Assembly: GCA_027493675.1 (NCBI GenBank)
Contig: JAOSKI010000045.1
Span: forward strand, 1 to 64,000
Direction of reading: 5' to 3'
Length of the DNA stretch: 64,000 nucleotides
DNA from: Microthrixaceae bacterium
GTDB lineage: Bacteria > Actinomycetota > Acidimicrobiia > Acidimicrobiales > Microtrichaceae
Below, piece after piece: positions 21,291-35,163 of the stretch. The notes under the pieces are model-generated. The model saw only the letters and a program-made list of their open reading frames with translations. It ran no database searches and was not told the origin of the DNA. Each line of letters begins with the position of its first letter. Position 1 is the first letter of the stretch. The position numbers and the translations under genes are program-made.

Positions 21291-22385
21291 ATGTCGGAAC
21301 TTCTCCGGGTGGGCCTGACCCTCACACAGGACTGGCACCGGGTCCCCGGAGGCACCGCGGTCGCTGCGAACGCACTAGCGGTGGAGCTCGTGCGCTCCGG
21401 AGAGGTCGAGCTCACCGGAGTGATTCCCCGCGGTGGCCAGCCCGCCGAAGGGTTCGTCCCACAGGTGCCGACCAGGCGTCTCCCGGTCGGGCTTCCCTGG
21501 CTCTACGACTCGTGGGACCATCTCCGGTGGCCGAGGATCACCTCGGTCGTCCCCGAAGCGGAGGTGGTGCACCTGACGGTGCCCATGGCCCCGCCACGGG
21601 AGCGCATCCCGCTCGTGGCGAGCGTCCACGACGTGCTTCCGCTGACCATGCCGTCGTCGTTCACCCGTCGCGGCGCTCGGATGATGAGCCGCGGACTGAA
21701 GCGGATCCGCTCGGAGGGCGCGATGGTCCTGGTGCCCACAGAAGCGGGTCGTCGCGAGTTCCTGACCCAGGGGTTCGATCCGGCGCGCCTGGCGGTGGTT
21801 CCGCTGGGGGTTGATCCTACGGCGCCTGTGGCACCCGAGGTGCAGCGTGAGGTGTTGGATCGTCACCGGGGTGGAACCTCCCTATGTGCTCTTCGTGGGC
21901 ACCGCCGAGCCTCGGAAGGGCCTGGACGTGCTCGCTGCCGCCATGGCGATCCTTGATCGGCCCGGACTGACGCTGGTCCTGGTGGGCCCACCGGGTTGGG
22001 GGAGCGTGAACCTGGGGACCTCCGGCGGGTGGTGAAGCTCGGTCATGTTCCCACTGCCGACCTCGTGGCCTTGCGGGCCGGGGCGGCCGTTTGCGCGATG
22101 CCGTCGCGCGCCGAGGGCTTCGGCCTGCCCGTGCTCGAGGCCATGGCCGCAGGAACCCCGGTGGTGACCACCTCGGGCACGCCGATGGAGGAGTTCGCCC
22201 ATGGCGTGGCCCGGTTCGTGCCCGTGGGGGACGCCGATTCGCTCGCCGACGCCCTCGGCGATGTGCTGGACGATCCCGACCTGGCGCAGCGGATGGCCGC
22301 TGCGGGCATCGAACGGGCGGCGGAGTTCACTTGGAGCCGCACCGCCCGGCGGGTCATAGATGTCTACCGGAGGGTGTTGCAGTGA
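21291..22385 (+). CDS. GT4 glycosyltransferase, first of three in a row
   Basis: GT-B family 4 glycosyltransferase. ATG 21291; MSELLRVGLTLTQDWHRVPG with the Gly-rich acceptor loop GGTAVAANALAVEL, then PLVASVHDVLPLTMPSSFTR, VLVPTEAGRREFLTQGFD, and in the donor domain YVLFVGTAEPRKGLDVLAAA and MPSRAEGFGLPVLEAMAAGT, the E-x7-E catalytic and donor motif. Two indels, near 21870 and 22000, split it. No signal or membrane segment. The TGA overlaps the next GTG (GTGA), so all three GT4 genes are likely translated together. Donor sugar unknown; mannose, rhamnose and fucose donors are all made by this locus. Confidence 0.85.
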
Positions 22386-23603
22386 CGCCGGCTCCATCGC
22401 CGGGTGGGGAGCGAGCGCTTCGGGTGTTGGTCAACCTGACCTGGCTGGTGCCCGGGGTGGGTGGGGGCAGCGAGGAGTCGACCACCGATGCCGTGCGGGC
22501 GCTGCTCGAACACCGCAGCGACATCGAACCGATCCTCGCGGTCCAGCCCGCGTTCGCAGAGGCACACGCGGACCTTGCCTCAGGCTGTCGTTGTGAGTTG
22601 ATGGGGGCGCACATGCCAACAAGGTGACCCGGGTCGCCTCGGAGCAGAGCTGGTTGCCGGCCCTGACACGCAGGTTGGCCCCTGATGTGACCCATCACGC
22701 CGGCGGGGTGCTGCCGCTGGTCCATCCAGGTCCGACGGTGCTCACCGTGCACGACCTGCAGCCACTCGACATGCCGGGGAACTTCACGCCTGTCAAGCGG
22801 TGGTACATGAGATCGATGCTCGGTCGTTCGGCGCGCTCGGCCGGGGTCGTCTGCGTGCCCTCGGAGTTCACTGCCGAGCGCCTCACGCAACGCCTCGGGG
22901 TCCCCCGCGGACGAGTGGTCGTGGTTCCCTGGTCGGTGGTGCGCCTGGAGGAGGTTGCAGCGGAGGACACCGGTGGGCGTGACCCTGGTGGTGGCGGGGA
23001 GCTCCAGGAGCGAACCGTGGAGCCCGACGCGCCGGTGTTCGTCTATCCGGCGATCACGTATCCACACAAGAACCATCGGATGCTCCTGGAGGCGTTCGCA
23101 CGGTTGCTGGCGCAGCTCCCGGATGCCGAGCTGGTGCTACCAGGCGGCGCGGGCGCCGAGGAAACCGAGGTCAGCCGTCGCATCGCTTCGGAGGACCTGC
23201 GGGGAAGCGTTCGACGCCCGGGCCGGCTCTCGACCGCCGAGATGGAGCGCCTCTACCGTCGTGCCACCGCTGTCGTGGTTCCTTCGCTCTACGAAGGATT
23301 CGGGCTTCCTGCGCTCGAGGCGATGTGCGGGGTGCCGCTGCTGGTGGCCGATGCGGGATCGTTGCCCGAGGTGGTGACCTTGGCTGGATCCACCGTGACC
23401 GCGGTACCGCCACTCGACGCCGGCGACCCCGGCGCGTGGGCCGATGCGATGCTCACGGTGGCCGGGCTCTCCGGTCCGCAACGCCTCGCGGTGCTCGAAG
23501 GTCAGCGCAGGGCCGCTGCGCGCTTCACCCCCGTCTCACCGCTGAGCGGCTGGCCGCTGCTTACCACCGGGCGGCGGGCAGGCACATATCCTCCGTCGGG
23601 TGA
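22382..23603 (+). CDS. GT4 glycosyltransferase, second of three
   Basis: GT-B family 4 enzyme, about 405 aa. GTG 22382 overlaps the previous stop. LRVLVNLTWLVPGVGGGSEE opens the acceptor domain; after a frameshift near 22620 come VTHHAGGVLPLVHPGPTVLT, VHDLQPLDMPGNFTPVKRWY, and the donor domain with FVYPAITYPHKNHRMLLEAF and VVVPSLYEGFGLPALEAMCG. That pattern (HDLQ...NF, YPHKNH, EGFGLPALEAM) resembles mannosyl- and rhamnosyltransferases of O-antigen type. A second indel near 23530 means the true end is LTAERLAAAYHRAAGRH at 23603, not the longer frame to 23691. It overlaps the third GT4 by GTGA. Confidence 0.85.
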
Positions 23604-24820
23604 ACCTGCTCATCCTGTGTCCCCATTTCGCACCCGATGTGGCTCCCACCGGCGAGGTGATGACCGCGATCGCCGAGGCGCTCGCACGTAGGGGCCACAG
23701 GATGCACGTGGTCACGTCGTTGCCGTGGTACCGCCTGCACGAGGTCGAGCCCGATTGGAAGGGCAGGCCCTGGCGTACCGAGGCGACCGAATGGGGGCTG
23801 GATCACGCGGCTGCACCCGTTCCCCACCGACAAGACGAACATCCCGGCGCGCCGCTGGTTCCTCGGGTTCACCGGCGGTGCTGCTCGCGGCACTGTCGTC
23901 ACGCAGCGCCGGACGCCGCGATGGTCATGTCGCCACCGCTGCCCCTGGGTGTCGCCGGTTGGTTGGCCGCATCGCGCGGCGCGTTCCGTGGGTGTTCAAC
24001 ATCCAGGACGTCTTTCCCGACGTGGCGGTGGAGTTGGGGGCCATCACCAACCCCAAGGTGATCTCGGTGGCCTCGTGGCTGGAGCGGTTCCTGTATCGAT
24101 GCGCCGACGCGGTCACGGTGCTCTCGGAGGATCTTCGCGACAACGTGGCGCGGAAACTGGCCGGTCATGGCCCGGATCGGGTGCACGTCATCCCGAACTT
24201 CGTGGACACCGAGCGGATAGTCCCCGGCGATCGGATGACCGCTACCGCCGGGAGTTCGGACTCGGTGATGCGACCGTGGTGATGTACGCGGGCAACGTCG
24301 GGATGTCACAGTCACTGGATCTGATGGTCGGGGCAGCCCGTCACTTCGGTGATCGTGACGACGTGGTCTTCGTGGTGAACGGAGGCGGATCCGCCCTCGA
24401 CGACCTGCGATGCAGCGCCGATGGGCTCCGCAACGTGGTGTTCGTGGACATGCAGCCTCGCGAGCGCCTCCCGGAGGTGCTTGCAACCGGCGATGTTCAT
24501 GTGATCCCGCTCAAGCGGGGCTTGGCGCGCTCGAGCGTGCCTTCCAAGCTCTACTCGATCCTCGCCGCGGGTCGGCCGGTGCTGGCGAGCGTGGACGCGG
24601 GAACCGAGGTCGCCAGGACCCTCGAGTCTGCCGGATGCAGGGCGGGCAGTTGCCCCCGAGGACCTCGATTCGTTCTGCGTCGCACTGAAGGAGTTGCTCG
24701 ACTCGCCCGACCTGCGTGAGTCCATGGGGTGCCTCGGGCGCAGCTTCGTGACCCGATGGGCTTCCACCCGACGGTGTGGCGGCCTCATACGAGGCGTTGT
24801 TCGAGAGCCTGAGGGCCTGA
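23600..24820 (+). CDS. GT4 glycosyltransferase, third of three (WcaI/WbuB-like)
   Basis: GT-B family 4 enzyme resembling the WcaI/WbuB group. GTG 23600; VNLLILCPHFAPDVAPTGEV, a classic opening, and HVVTSLPWYRLHEVEPDWKG. Later pieces are MVMSPPLPLGVAGWLAASRG, PWVFNIQDVFPDVAVELGAI (the IQDxFPD motif of the group), DAVTVLSEDLRDNVA, VHVIPNFVDTERI, VMYAGNVGMSQSLDLMVGAA and LKRGLARSSVPSKLYSILAA. At least six indels break it; the reconstructed end is YEALFESLRA at 24820. It completes the run of three coupled glycosyltransferases; acceptor order in the glycan cannot be deduced. Confidence 0.85.
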
Positions 24821-24871
24821 TCGCCGCGGTCTTCTTCACCGCGTGTCCGAGGGACTACCGTTGCAGCCCGT

Positions 24872-25722
24872 ATGGGCAAGGCCTCCTCCTCGAAGAAGAT
24901 CAAGCGCGTCCAGGCTGCGGGTGCCACGCGTTCCCCCGGCCAGAAGCGCCAGCTCGGCTTTCCGGCACTCATCGTGGCGATCCTCGTGGTCGGGATGCTG
25001 GGCACCGCCTTTGCAGTGGCACACCGTCGCACCAACGAGGGAGGTGCGTCCCACCACCGAGGACCACTGGGTCGCCGCGTACGGCACGTACATCTGCGGC
25101 CAGGAGTTCAACCTCGGCAACCTCGACAACGTGGTCAAGGATGCCCCGGTCGACCTTCACTCCGACGGCCTGATCCACATACATCCCACCGACGAGGAGA
25201 CCTCCGGAAAGGGGTGCCGTGTTCGGCCTGTTCCTCGAATCCGTGGGGATCACCCTGGGTGACGGCACGATGACCCTGCCCGACGGCACGACCTACACCG
25301 ACGGCGACGAATGCCCCGCGGAGGGGGACGAGCCCGCCGAGCCCGGCCGGGTGGCGTTGTACCAGTGGCCGCCGCAGGCAGGGGAGAACACCGAGCCGCG
25401 CGTGATCACCTCCAACATCGCGACCACCCGGTTCACCGAGGACGGGCAGACCTACGTGCTCGCGTTTGCGCCACGAGGGCGGAGATCGGATTCCCGCCTT
25501 CGCACGACCGCATCGATGAGCGTGAAGACACCGAGCCGAAGGTCTCCGAGGCGCCGACAACCACGGCGGCTCCCGCCACCACGGCTCCTGGCTCGGGCCC
25601 CCTGGCTCGACGCCCCCGGCTCGACGGCGGCACCGGGTGATGCAGGCAACCCCGCGACGACAGCCGCACCTTCCACGACAGCCGCACCTGAGGCCCCGGG
25701 CACCACGGCCGACGGAGGCTAG
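24872..25722 (+). CDS. Membrane-anchored protein with Ala/Thr/Pro tail, unknown function
   Basis: ATG 24872 opens a Lys/Ser-rich cytoplasmic stub (MGKASSSKKIKRVQAAG) followed by one membrane helix, FPALIVAILVVGMLGTAFAV. The outer part includes DHWVAAYGTYICGQEFNLGN and SDGLIHIHPTDEETSGKG, then GLFLESVGITLGDGTMTLPD. After frameshifts near 25045, 25215 and 25480 the frame ends in an Ala/Thr/Pro-rich low-complexity tail (TTAAPSTTAAPEAPGTT), typical of wall-spanning linkers. I do not recognise a named family. The HIHP and GDECPAE segments suggest a metal-binding possibility, which is weak. The stop at 25722 is 2 bp from the next ATG. Confidence 0.65.
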
Positions 25723-25724
25723 AC

Positions 25725-26742
25725 GTGCAGGCGGTGATACTGGTTGGGGGCTTGGGTACGCGGCTACGCCCGCTCACCCTCGATCTGCCCAAGCAGATGC
25801 TCCCAGTCGCGGGCGTCACCATGATCGAACGCGTGGTGTCGCTGCTGGCGAGGCCGGGATCGACGAGGTGGTGCTGTCGCTCGGGTACAGGCCCGAGGTC
25901 TTCACCGAGGCGTTTCCCGACGACCGGTGCGCCGGGGTGGCGTTGCGCTATGCCGTGGAGCCCGAGCCTCTCGACACCGCCGGAGCCATTGCGTTCGCAG
26001 CTGATTCCGCCGGCATCTCCGAGCGGTTCATCGCACTCAACGGCGACGTGCTCACCGACCTCGATCTCGTCGGGCTGTGCGACAGGCACGCCGAGTCCGG
26101 CGCGGCCGCCACGATCGCGTTGACACCCGTGGACGATCCGTCCCGCTACGGCGTGGTGCCGCTCGGGTCTGACGGCAGGGTGGAGGCATTCATCGAGAAG
26201 CCCGATCCTGGTACCGCGCCCAGCAACTGGATCAATGCCGGCTACTACGTGCTCGAACCCGACGTGCTGGAGCTGGTTCCGCGAGGAACGAAGGTCTCCG
26301 TCGAGCGGGAGGTGTTCCCGGAACTGGTGGCACGACGCAGCCTGTTCGGGGTGCAGTGTCACGCCTACTGGATCGACGCCGGGACTCCCGCTGCCTACCT
26401 GCAGGCAAACCTCGACTACCTGGACGGCCGGGCGGGATCGAGGTCGCGGGCATCGACTCGTCGGTGTCGATCGAGAAAGGTGCCACGATCTCCAGGTCGT
26501 CGTTGGGAAGGGGTTGTGTGGTCGGGGCGGACGCTGTGGTCACCGACTCGGTGTTGATGGACGACGTGCGGATCGGCTCCGGCGCCGTTGTGGATCGCTC
26601 GATCCTCGGAACCGCTGCCCATGTGGGCGACGGTTGCAGGCTGGGTGACCTGAGCGTGATCGGACCCGGCGCAGACTTGCCTGCCGGCTCCCGTCTCGAT
26701 TCCACCCTCGTTCCAGGACCGGACGAGTGGGAGCTGGTTTGA
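25725..26742 (+). CDS. manC: Mannose-1-phosphate guanylyltransferase
   Basis: Nucleotidyltransferase making GDP-mannose from GTP and mannose-1-phosphate. MQAVILVGGLGTRLRPLTLD holds the G-x-G-T-R-L-x-P-L-T signature and LPKQMLPVAG the catalytic Lys. FIALNGDVLTDLDLVG carries the metal-binding Asp; NAGYYVLEPDVLELVPRGTK and VSVEREVFPELVA match actinobacterial GDP-mannose pyrophosphorylase (Rv3264c type). The C-terminus is a left-handed beta-helix with hexapeptide-like repeats (GATISRSSLGRGCVVGADAV). Indels near 25857 and 26432. Thymidylyltransferases share the N-terminus, but the beta-helix and context point to GDP-mannose. It feeds Gmd nearby. Confidence 0.85.
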
Positions 26743-26785
26743 ACCGCGGGTCACCGGGTGGCCTGCCGCTGACGGAGGTTGTCGG

Positions 26786-27770
26786 ATGCGGGTATTGGTG
26801 ACCGGTGGAGCCGGCTTCATCGGCTCCAATCTGGTGGACCGGCTACTGGCGGAGGGTCACTCGGTCGACGTGATCGACGATCTATCCAGCGGTCGCCTCG
26901 CGAACCTCGCGGATGCCTGCGCGGGCGCCGATCACGAGCTCAGCTTCCACCAGATCGACATCTGTGATCCTGCAGTCGTGGAGTTGATCGAGCGGCGGTG
27001 CCCGGAGGTGATCTGCCACCTCGCGGCCCAGATCGATGTGCGGGTGTCGGTGTCTGATCCCGTCCTGGATGCCCGCATCAACATCCTCCGGCACCCTCAA
27101 CGTGCTCGAGGGAGCGCCGTGGTGGCACCTCCAAGGTGGTGTTCGCATCCTCGGGGGAACCATCTACGGCGCGGTCGACGGTTCGGACCTCCCGGTCAGC
27201 GAGTCCCATCCCCAGGTCCCGTTGTCGCCCTACGGCGTATCGAAGAAGGCGGCCGTGGACTACATGGCGGCCTACCGTGAGCTGCACTCGTTGGAGTACA
27301 CCGCACTCGCGCTCGCGAACGTCTACGGACCCCGCCAGGATCCTCACGGCGAGGCGGGGGTCGTGGCGATATTCGCCGGTCGCCTGCTCGGCGGGGAGCA
27401 GTGCCGGATCTTCGGCGACGGTGCCCAGACGCGTGACTATGTGTTCGTGGACGACGTCGTGGACGCCTTCGTGCGGGCGACGATCCGCGGTAGCGGCCTC
27501 ACATGCAACATAGGCACCGGGGTGGAGACCTCGGTCAACGACCTGTACTCCACGATGGCGCGCAACGCGGGGGTGGAGGGCGACCCCGAGTACGCCCCGG
27601 CCAGGGTGGGGGAGCTCGAACGTTCGGCCCTCGATGCAGGCCGGGCGAGGATCCACCTCGGCTGGGAACCCTTCACGGACCTGGCCACCGGCACCGCCGA
27701 GGTGTTGGACTGGTTCGCTAAGCAGGGCAAACGTAGGCGGGCGGCCCTTTCCTCCGCGGAACCCGATCCG
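26786..27770 (+). CDS. NAD-dependent sugar epimerase (UDP-glucose 4-epimerase-like)
   Basis: Extended SDR acting on a nucleotide sugar. MRVLVTGGAGFIGSNLVDRL is the NAD-binding start; then EVICHLAAQIDVRVSVSDPV, PYGVSKKAAVDYMAAYRELH with the catalytic Tyr-x3-Lys, ALANVYGPRQDPHGEAGVVA, GDGAQTRDYVFVDDVVDAFV and ERSALDAGRARIHLGWEPFT. The AAQ-x-DVR-x-SV segment is typical of GalE-like epimerases of actinobacteria. Indels near 27090 and 27140. The C-terminus is unclear: after LDWFAKQ near 27720 the frame runs on into the converging cofE gene, so the true stop is probably within about 50 bp of there. Confidence 0.82.
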
Positions 27771-27779
27771 CGACGAGGG

Positions 27780-28501
27780 TCAGCGGAAGAGGTCGTCGCG
27801 ATGGTGGCGAACCACCTCACCGACGACGCCTGTGTGCTCGCCGGCCTCGGTGAAGAGCGACCCGGTGAGCCCGCACGATCGCAACCGGTGTTCCAGACGA
27901 CTTGCCCATGACCAGCTCCGCAGCGGCCGCGATCTCGTCGACCACGGCGACCTCGGTGACCCGGAGCTCCTGGCCGAACGAATCCGTCGTGCCGCGCAGG
28001 TCGACCACCGGGCGCAGTCCCGCGCAACCGATTGCCACGTCGGTCACGCCACGGCGCCAGGGACGTCCGAACGTGTCGGAGATCACAACGCCCACCGCCA
28101 CCCCCGCTCGGCCCGCGATCGCATCGCGGATCCTGCGGGCGGAACGGTCTGGGTCCTCGGGTAGCAGAGCCGCCGAACCACGCTCGACGTTCGACAGGTC
28201 GATCCCCGAGTTGGCGCACACGAACCCGTGGACCGTCTCGGTCAGCAGGAGGTCTCCCCGTCGGCGCAGCACCCGCACCGCTTCACGTTCCACCAGTGGC
28301 TTGTGGCTCAGGGGGTCATGAGGGTCCACCGGCACCATCGCCCCTCGGCCTTGGAGACGATCTTCTGGGTGACCACCACGACGTCACGATCGCACAGCGG
28401 AGATCCCATCTCCTCGGTGGCATCGATGATCAGGCCTGCCAGGTCCGCGCCGCTTGTGACCTCGCCGATCCCCTCGATCCCGAACACCGAGAGCCGTCCC
28501 G

Positions 28502-28505
<4 letters not shown>
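27780..28505 (-). CDS. cofE: Coenzyme F420-0:L-glutamate ligase
   Basis: Adds gamma-linked glutamate to F420-0. N-terminus MTGRLSVFGIEGIGEVTSGA from ATG 28505, then VVVTQKIVSKAEG, and after a frameshift near 28340 MVPVDPHDPLSHKPLVEREA. HGFVCANSGIDLSNVERGSA and VISDTFGRPWRRGVTDVAIG are the metal- and GTP-binding family signatures. A second indel near 27870 means the last frame is changed to a DDLFR end at 27780. About 240 aa, so it is the single-domain CofE, without the C-terminal nitroreductase-like domain fused in mycobacterial FbiB. Its ATG overlaps the cofD stop by 4 bp (ATGA). Confidence 0.9.
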
Positions 28506-30546
<2,041 letters not shown>

Positions 30547-30623
30547 TGCACCGTTCTAGTCGCTGGGGAGCGCTGAACGGGACCTCGCTCCTTTTTCGGG
30601 GGCGCCGCTCGACGGTTGCGCAC

Positions 30624-31526
30624 TCACGTCGCGACCCGGGCCCGCATGTCGTCGAGCAGGTCCGCGAGGGTCTTCTCTAGGGGGATGCGCGGCTCCCAGC
30701 CCCGTGCGGGGCGCAACCGGGTGCTGTCACCCCTGAGCACCGGGATGTCCACCGGGCGTTGCAGCTCGGGGTCCGGAACCAGCTCCTGGCTCACGGTGCT
30801 CAGCGCGATCAGCGATTCGGCCAGGTCACGTACCGCGATGTCGGTGCCCGAGCACACGTTGTAGATCTCCCCGGCGCGCCTTGTGTCATCAGCATCCGGT
30901 AGGCGCGGACCACGTCGCGCACGTCGGTGAAGTCGCGCCGCGAGCTCAGGTTCCCGACCGTCAGCCTGCGGTGCCCTTCGCGTTCGTTGCAGGCGATTCG
31001 TTGCGCGAGCGCGGGGCCACGAAGCGGGTGCTCTGGCCCGGACCCAGGTGGTTGAAGGGCCTGACGCACACGACGTGTTGGCCGAATCCCAGGAAGGCCT
31101 GCTGCGCAACTGCCTCTGCCGCCACCTTTGACGCCGCGTACGGGCTGGTCGGTCGTAGCTCGCTCGACTCGGTCAGAGGCAGCTCGTCGGGGGTCACCTT
31201 GCCGTACACATCTGCCGAACCGACCGAGAGGACCCGCTCTACGGAGGCCTCGCGGGCCGCCCACAGCACGTTCAGGGTGCCTTCGGCGTTCGCTCGGAAG
31301 GTGATCTGCGGCGTGTCGAACGACCCGCCCACGTCGGCCGCGCCGGCGAGGTGGTACACGACGTCGGGCGACACCTTCCGGAAGCGCTCCAGCAACGCAG
31401 GGGCGTCGAGGATGTCGAGTCCGTCCGATGAGCGATCGGTTCCAATGGGGGGTGTCGCCACAATCGGCGAGATGGGCCATCAGGTGGTGACCCACGGCCG
31501 CCGGCCCCCGTTACGAGTGCTCGCAC
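30624..31526 (-). CDS. rmd: GDP-6-deoxy-D-mannose reductase
   Basis: Extended SDR expected to reduce GDP-4-keto-6-deoxy-mannose to GDP-D-rhamnose. Start MRALVTGAGG, frameshift, FVGHHLMAHLADCGDT; then DVVYHLAGAADVGGSFDTPQ, RVLSVGSADVYGKVTPDELP, SPYAASKVAAEAVAQQAFLG with Tyr-x3-Lys, VCVRPFNHLGPGQSTRFVAP and RRDFTDVRDVVRAYRMLMTQ. The RPFNHLGPGQ stretch followed by FTDVRD is characteristic of Rmd. Four indels (near 31500, 31460, 31020 and 30880). It is 77 bp upstream of gmd on the same strand. A related 4-epimerase is the main alternative; the pairing with gmd supports Rmd. Confidence 0.85.
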
Positions 31527-31690
31527 CCGCCCATGATACGTGCGCCGGGCCGTGACCTATTCCACGGAGAACGGTTGGGGTGGGACACCGGAGCCGCTGC
31601 GGCGCCGGGATAGCATCGATGGCCGTCAGGCCGGTTCACCCGATCCGCCGCCGGCACCGGCAGCCCCCAGGCCTCAACGAGGAGCGAACC

Positions 31691-34600
31691 ATTTCCGTCG
31701 ACGATCCCGCGGTAACCGACCATGTCCCCAACGGGGCGGAGTCGACCGCGCAGGCTCCCGTAGCGGCGTCGGAGCCGGACACACAGGGTGCGGCAGCGCA
31801 GGTGGTCAGTGGCCAGGGGCACCTCCGGTGGTGGCGATCGTCGTGGCGTGATCCCGGAGACTGGTTCCCCGACGCCGTCGCGAGCCTCGAAGCCCAGGAC
31901 TATCCACAGCTGTCGATTCTCGTGGTGGACAACGGCGGAGAGCAGGATCCGGCCGAGCGGGTGGTCGACGTGGCGCCGTTCGCGTTCGTCAAGCGCCGTA
32001 GCAGCGATGAAGGCTTCTCCGCCGCGGCCAACGAGGCGGCCGCCTCGATCGAAGGTGCGCCGTTCCTGCTGTTCTGTCACGACGACGTGTCGTTGGAACC
32101 CGACGCCGTCACCCAGATGGTCGCCGATGCGTTCCGTTCGAACGCCGGGATCGTGGGCCCGAAGATCCGTGACTGGGACGACCACGCGCAGCTCCGATCG
32201 GTGGGGCTGTCGGTCGACCGCTACGGGGCGGCGCGCGAGTTGGTCGACGACGGCGAGTTGGACCAGTCCCAACACGACATCTCTCGTGGGGTGTTCGCCG
32301 TCTCGGATGCCTGCATGCTCGTTCGTGCCGACCTGTTCAACACGATCGGGGGCTTCAGCGAGGCCATCGGCTACTTCGGCGAGGACGTCGACCTGTGCTG
32401 GAAGGCGCACCTGGCAGGGGCTTCGGTGCAGTACTGCCATCGGGCGGTCGCGTATCACCGCGGTGACTTCGCCTCGCGGCGCATCGTGGACGCGAAGGAC
32501 CGGATGGAGCTGCGCAACCAGGCTCGGATGACCCTCACGGGCCACGATGCCGCATCGTTGTGGAGGATCGTTCCCGCCGCCGCGATCGCATCCATCGCGG
32601 AACTCGTCGTCTCGGTGGTCGTTGGACGGGGACGGATCGCGGTGGACATCGTCGCCACCTACCTCTGGGTGCTCACCCATCCGATCGAGATCCTCCGGGA
32701 GAGGCGTCGCCGGGAGCCGTTCAGGCGTACCTCGGAGGCCGACTGGTCCACCATGCAGCGGCGTGGCAGCAACCGGATGCGCAAGCTGGGTCTGGAGACC
32801 AGCGAGGACAACCGCCTCTTGGACGCCACCAGAGCAGGTCGCGATCGGATCCGTTCGGCGACCAAGGACATCTCCGACTCCAGGGCCGCTGTGGTGCTGG
32901 CCGTCCTGATCCCGCTCGTGTTGGCGCTCGGTGCACGGGGTCTGTGGTTCCGGCGTCCTTCCGTCGATGCGTGAGTTCACCACGCTGGGGGACTCCACGG
33001 GCGCGCTGTTGTCGGAGTGGTGGACCGGCTGGCGTTCTGCCGGCATCGGAGAGCCCTCGTTGCCTCCGGCCGGGGTACCGGGTCTGGGCGTGCTCGGCAC
33101 GATCCTGTGGCTGTCGGCTGGAGCGGCCCGTCGGGTGTTGGTGCTGGCTCCGCTGATCCTCGGTCCACTCGGGGCTTGGCGCCTGTTCGCGCGGGGGACG
33201 TCGTTCAGGGCACGGTCGGCGATGGTCGCGGTGTACGGGCTGTCGCCGATCGCTCTGAACGCGATGGGTGAGGCACGCCTCCAGGCGATGGTCGCCTATG
33301 CCGCGGCACCCTGGGTGCTGCGACGGATCTCCCGCCGGGCAGGCCTGGTTCCCCTTCGCTCCCGCGCATTCGAGGTCGCTCGGGAGTGCCCGTGGTCCGC
33401 GGCCTGCGCGTCAGCACCCCCGAGGCTTCGTGACTACGCCGGTACCGCAGTGCTGGTGGGTGTGGTGGCGGCGCTCAGCCCACTTGCGGCGCTGGTGACG
33501 GTCGTGGCGGTGGCGCTCATGATGATCGGTCCGGCTCTGTCGGGCAGCCTGGCGGCGGCAGGTTCCGCGTGGAGGCATCTGGCGGTGGCCGTGCTCGGTG
33601 CAGTGGCACTCAACCTGCCATGGCTGGTCTCGGCAGCACGTGGAGGTGACCTGGCGTCGCTGACAGGTCTGTGGGTCGGCCGTGGCCCGGTTCCCTCCGC
33701 AGCGGACATGCTGACCGGATCCCTCGGGTCGCTCCAGGCAGGGCTGTTGGGCTGGGGCTTCGTGGTTGCCGCAGCAGTGCCGTTGTTCACCGGCCGTTCA
33801 TGGCGCTCCGGCTGGGCGGTGGGCGCGTGGATCGCGATCGCAGCCGGCCTCCTGGCGGCGGTGTTGGCGGGCGAGGCCGATCTTCTCGCCGGGGCAGGGG
33901 GTGGAGGTGCTGTTGGTGCCGGTTGTCCTCGGCCTGGCGGTATCGAGCGCGATGGTGCCACTGGCTTTCGAGGAGGATGTCGTGAGGGCCGACTTCGGCA
34001 GCCGGCAGATCATCACCTTCATCGGGGCGGCAGCGCTGTTCGCGGCGATGGTGCCCCCGGCCCTCGCCGCTACGCAGGGACGTTGGTACCTCCCCGAGGG
34101 CGACTTCGATCGTGCGCTCACCCTCGTGGACGGTGGGGACGATTTCAGGGCGATGTGGATCGGCGATCCCGATGTGCTGCCGCTGGGGGTGGTCCCTGGA
34201 TTCGGTCCCGGGGGTGAACATCGGCTTCTCCCAGGGCCTTGATCCATCCATGCCGTTGCGCTGGCGCCTCGACGGTGGCGGGTCCGTGGCGGATGCCTCC
34301 GCAGCGCTCACAGCCGCCATGGAGGGGGCGCACCGCACGCATGGGGCGTGGTGTGTCGCCGATGGCGATCCGTTACGTGGTGGTGGTGGACCGCCCGGCC
34401 CCTGAGCCGTTCGCCCCCACCGAGGTGGCCACGCCAGAAGGCGTCGTCGACGCACTGGAGGAGCAGCTGGACCTCAGGCGCATCCTGGTGGGCCCTGGAA
34501 TAGACCTCTTCGAGGTCTCGGCGCCCTGGCCACCGCGCTCCGACATCACCGAACCTCCCGAACCTGCAACGGCACCGCCCTCGGTGCTGGGTGACGGATT

Positions 34601-35163
34601 CGGCACCCGCTTCAGCGGTGAGTTGCGCGATGGTGCTGTCATCGCCCAGTCGGTCACCGCGGACCCTGGCTGGCATCTCGAAGTGGACGGTACGGAGGCA
34701 ACGCGAGAGAACCTCTTCACCTGGGGTCAGAAGTTCACCGTCGACGATGGGGGAGCGGCACAGCTGTCGTGGTCACCGCCGCTGAGCACCCGCGCGCTCC
34801 AGATCTGGCAGGTCCTCGTGCTCCTGACGCTGGTGGTGTTCGCTACGCGTCGGGATTCCCTACCCACACCGCATCGCCGCAGGAGGGCGATGACCGTCGA
34901 GCAGCCCCCTCGTCGTGGTCGAGGGTCCCGGTGAGTCACCCGACGACTGGTCCGAGGGGTTCCTCGGCTCACACGACCAGGATTCCTCGGATGCGGAAGT
35001 CGACGACGAGGTGCCTTCGGAGGATTCAGGTTCCGGCGATGCCACAGGGTCCGACGAGGGGGTGCGGCCTGACGACGAGACGGATTCCGACGATGCTTCA
35101 CGCTCCGGCGTTGGTTCGGGTTCCGATGACGGCGCGGGTTCCGACGACGAGGAGCCGGAGTGA
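31691..35163 (+). CDS. Giant GT2 glycosyltransferase fused to a polytopic membrane domain and acidic tail
   Basis: Reconstructed as one protein of about 1,150 aa. N-terminal GT-A domain: AVASLEAQDYPQLSILVVDN, FLLFCHDDVSLEPDAV (metal-binding DD), IGYFGEDVDLCWKAHLAGAS. The membrane part then has about ten hydrophobic segments (for example VVLAVLIPLVLALGARGLWF, LVLAPLILGPLGAWRLF, LAVAVLGAVALNLPWLV), an outer domain and a last helix ALQIWQVLVLLTLVVFATRR. A frameshift near 34905 adds an 80-residue Asp/Glu/Ser tail ending at 35163. Indels also near 31840, 32970, 33895, 34215 and 34360. The only start near a ribosome site (GAGGAG, six bases) is ATT 31691. Such GT2-membrane proteins sit beside DUF5719 in actinobacteria. 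Likely a glycan-chain synthase at the membrane; substrate unknown. Confidence 0.78.
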
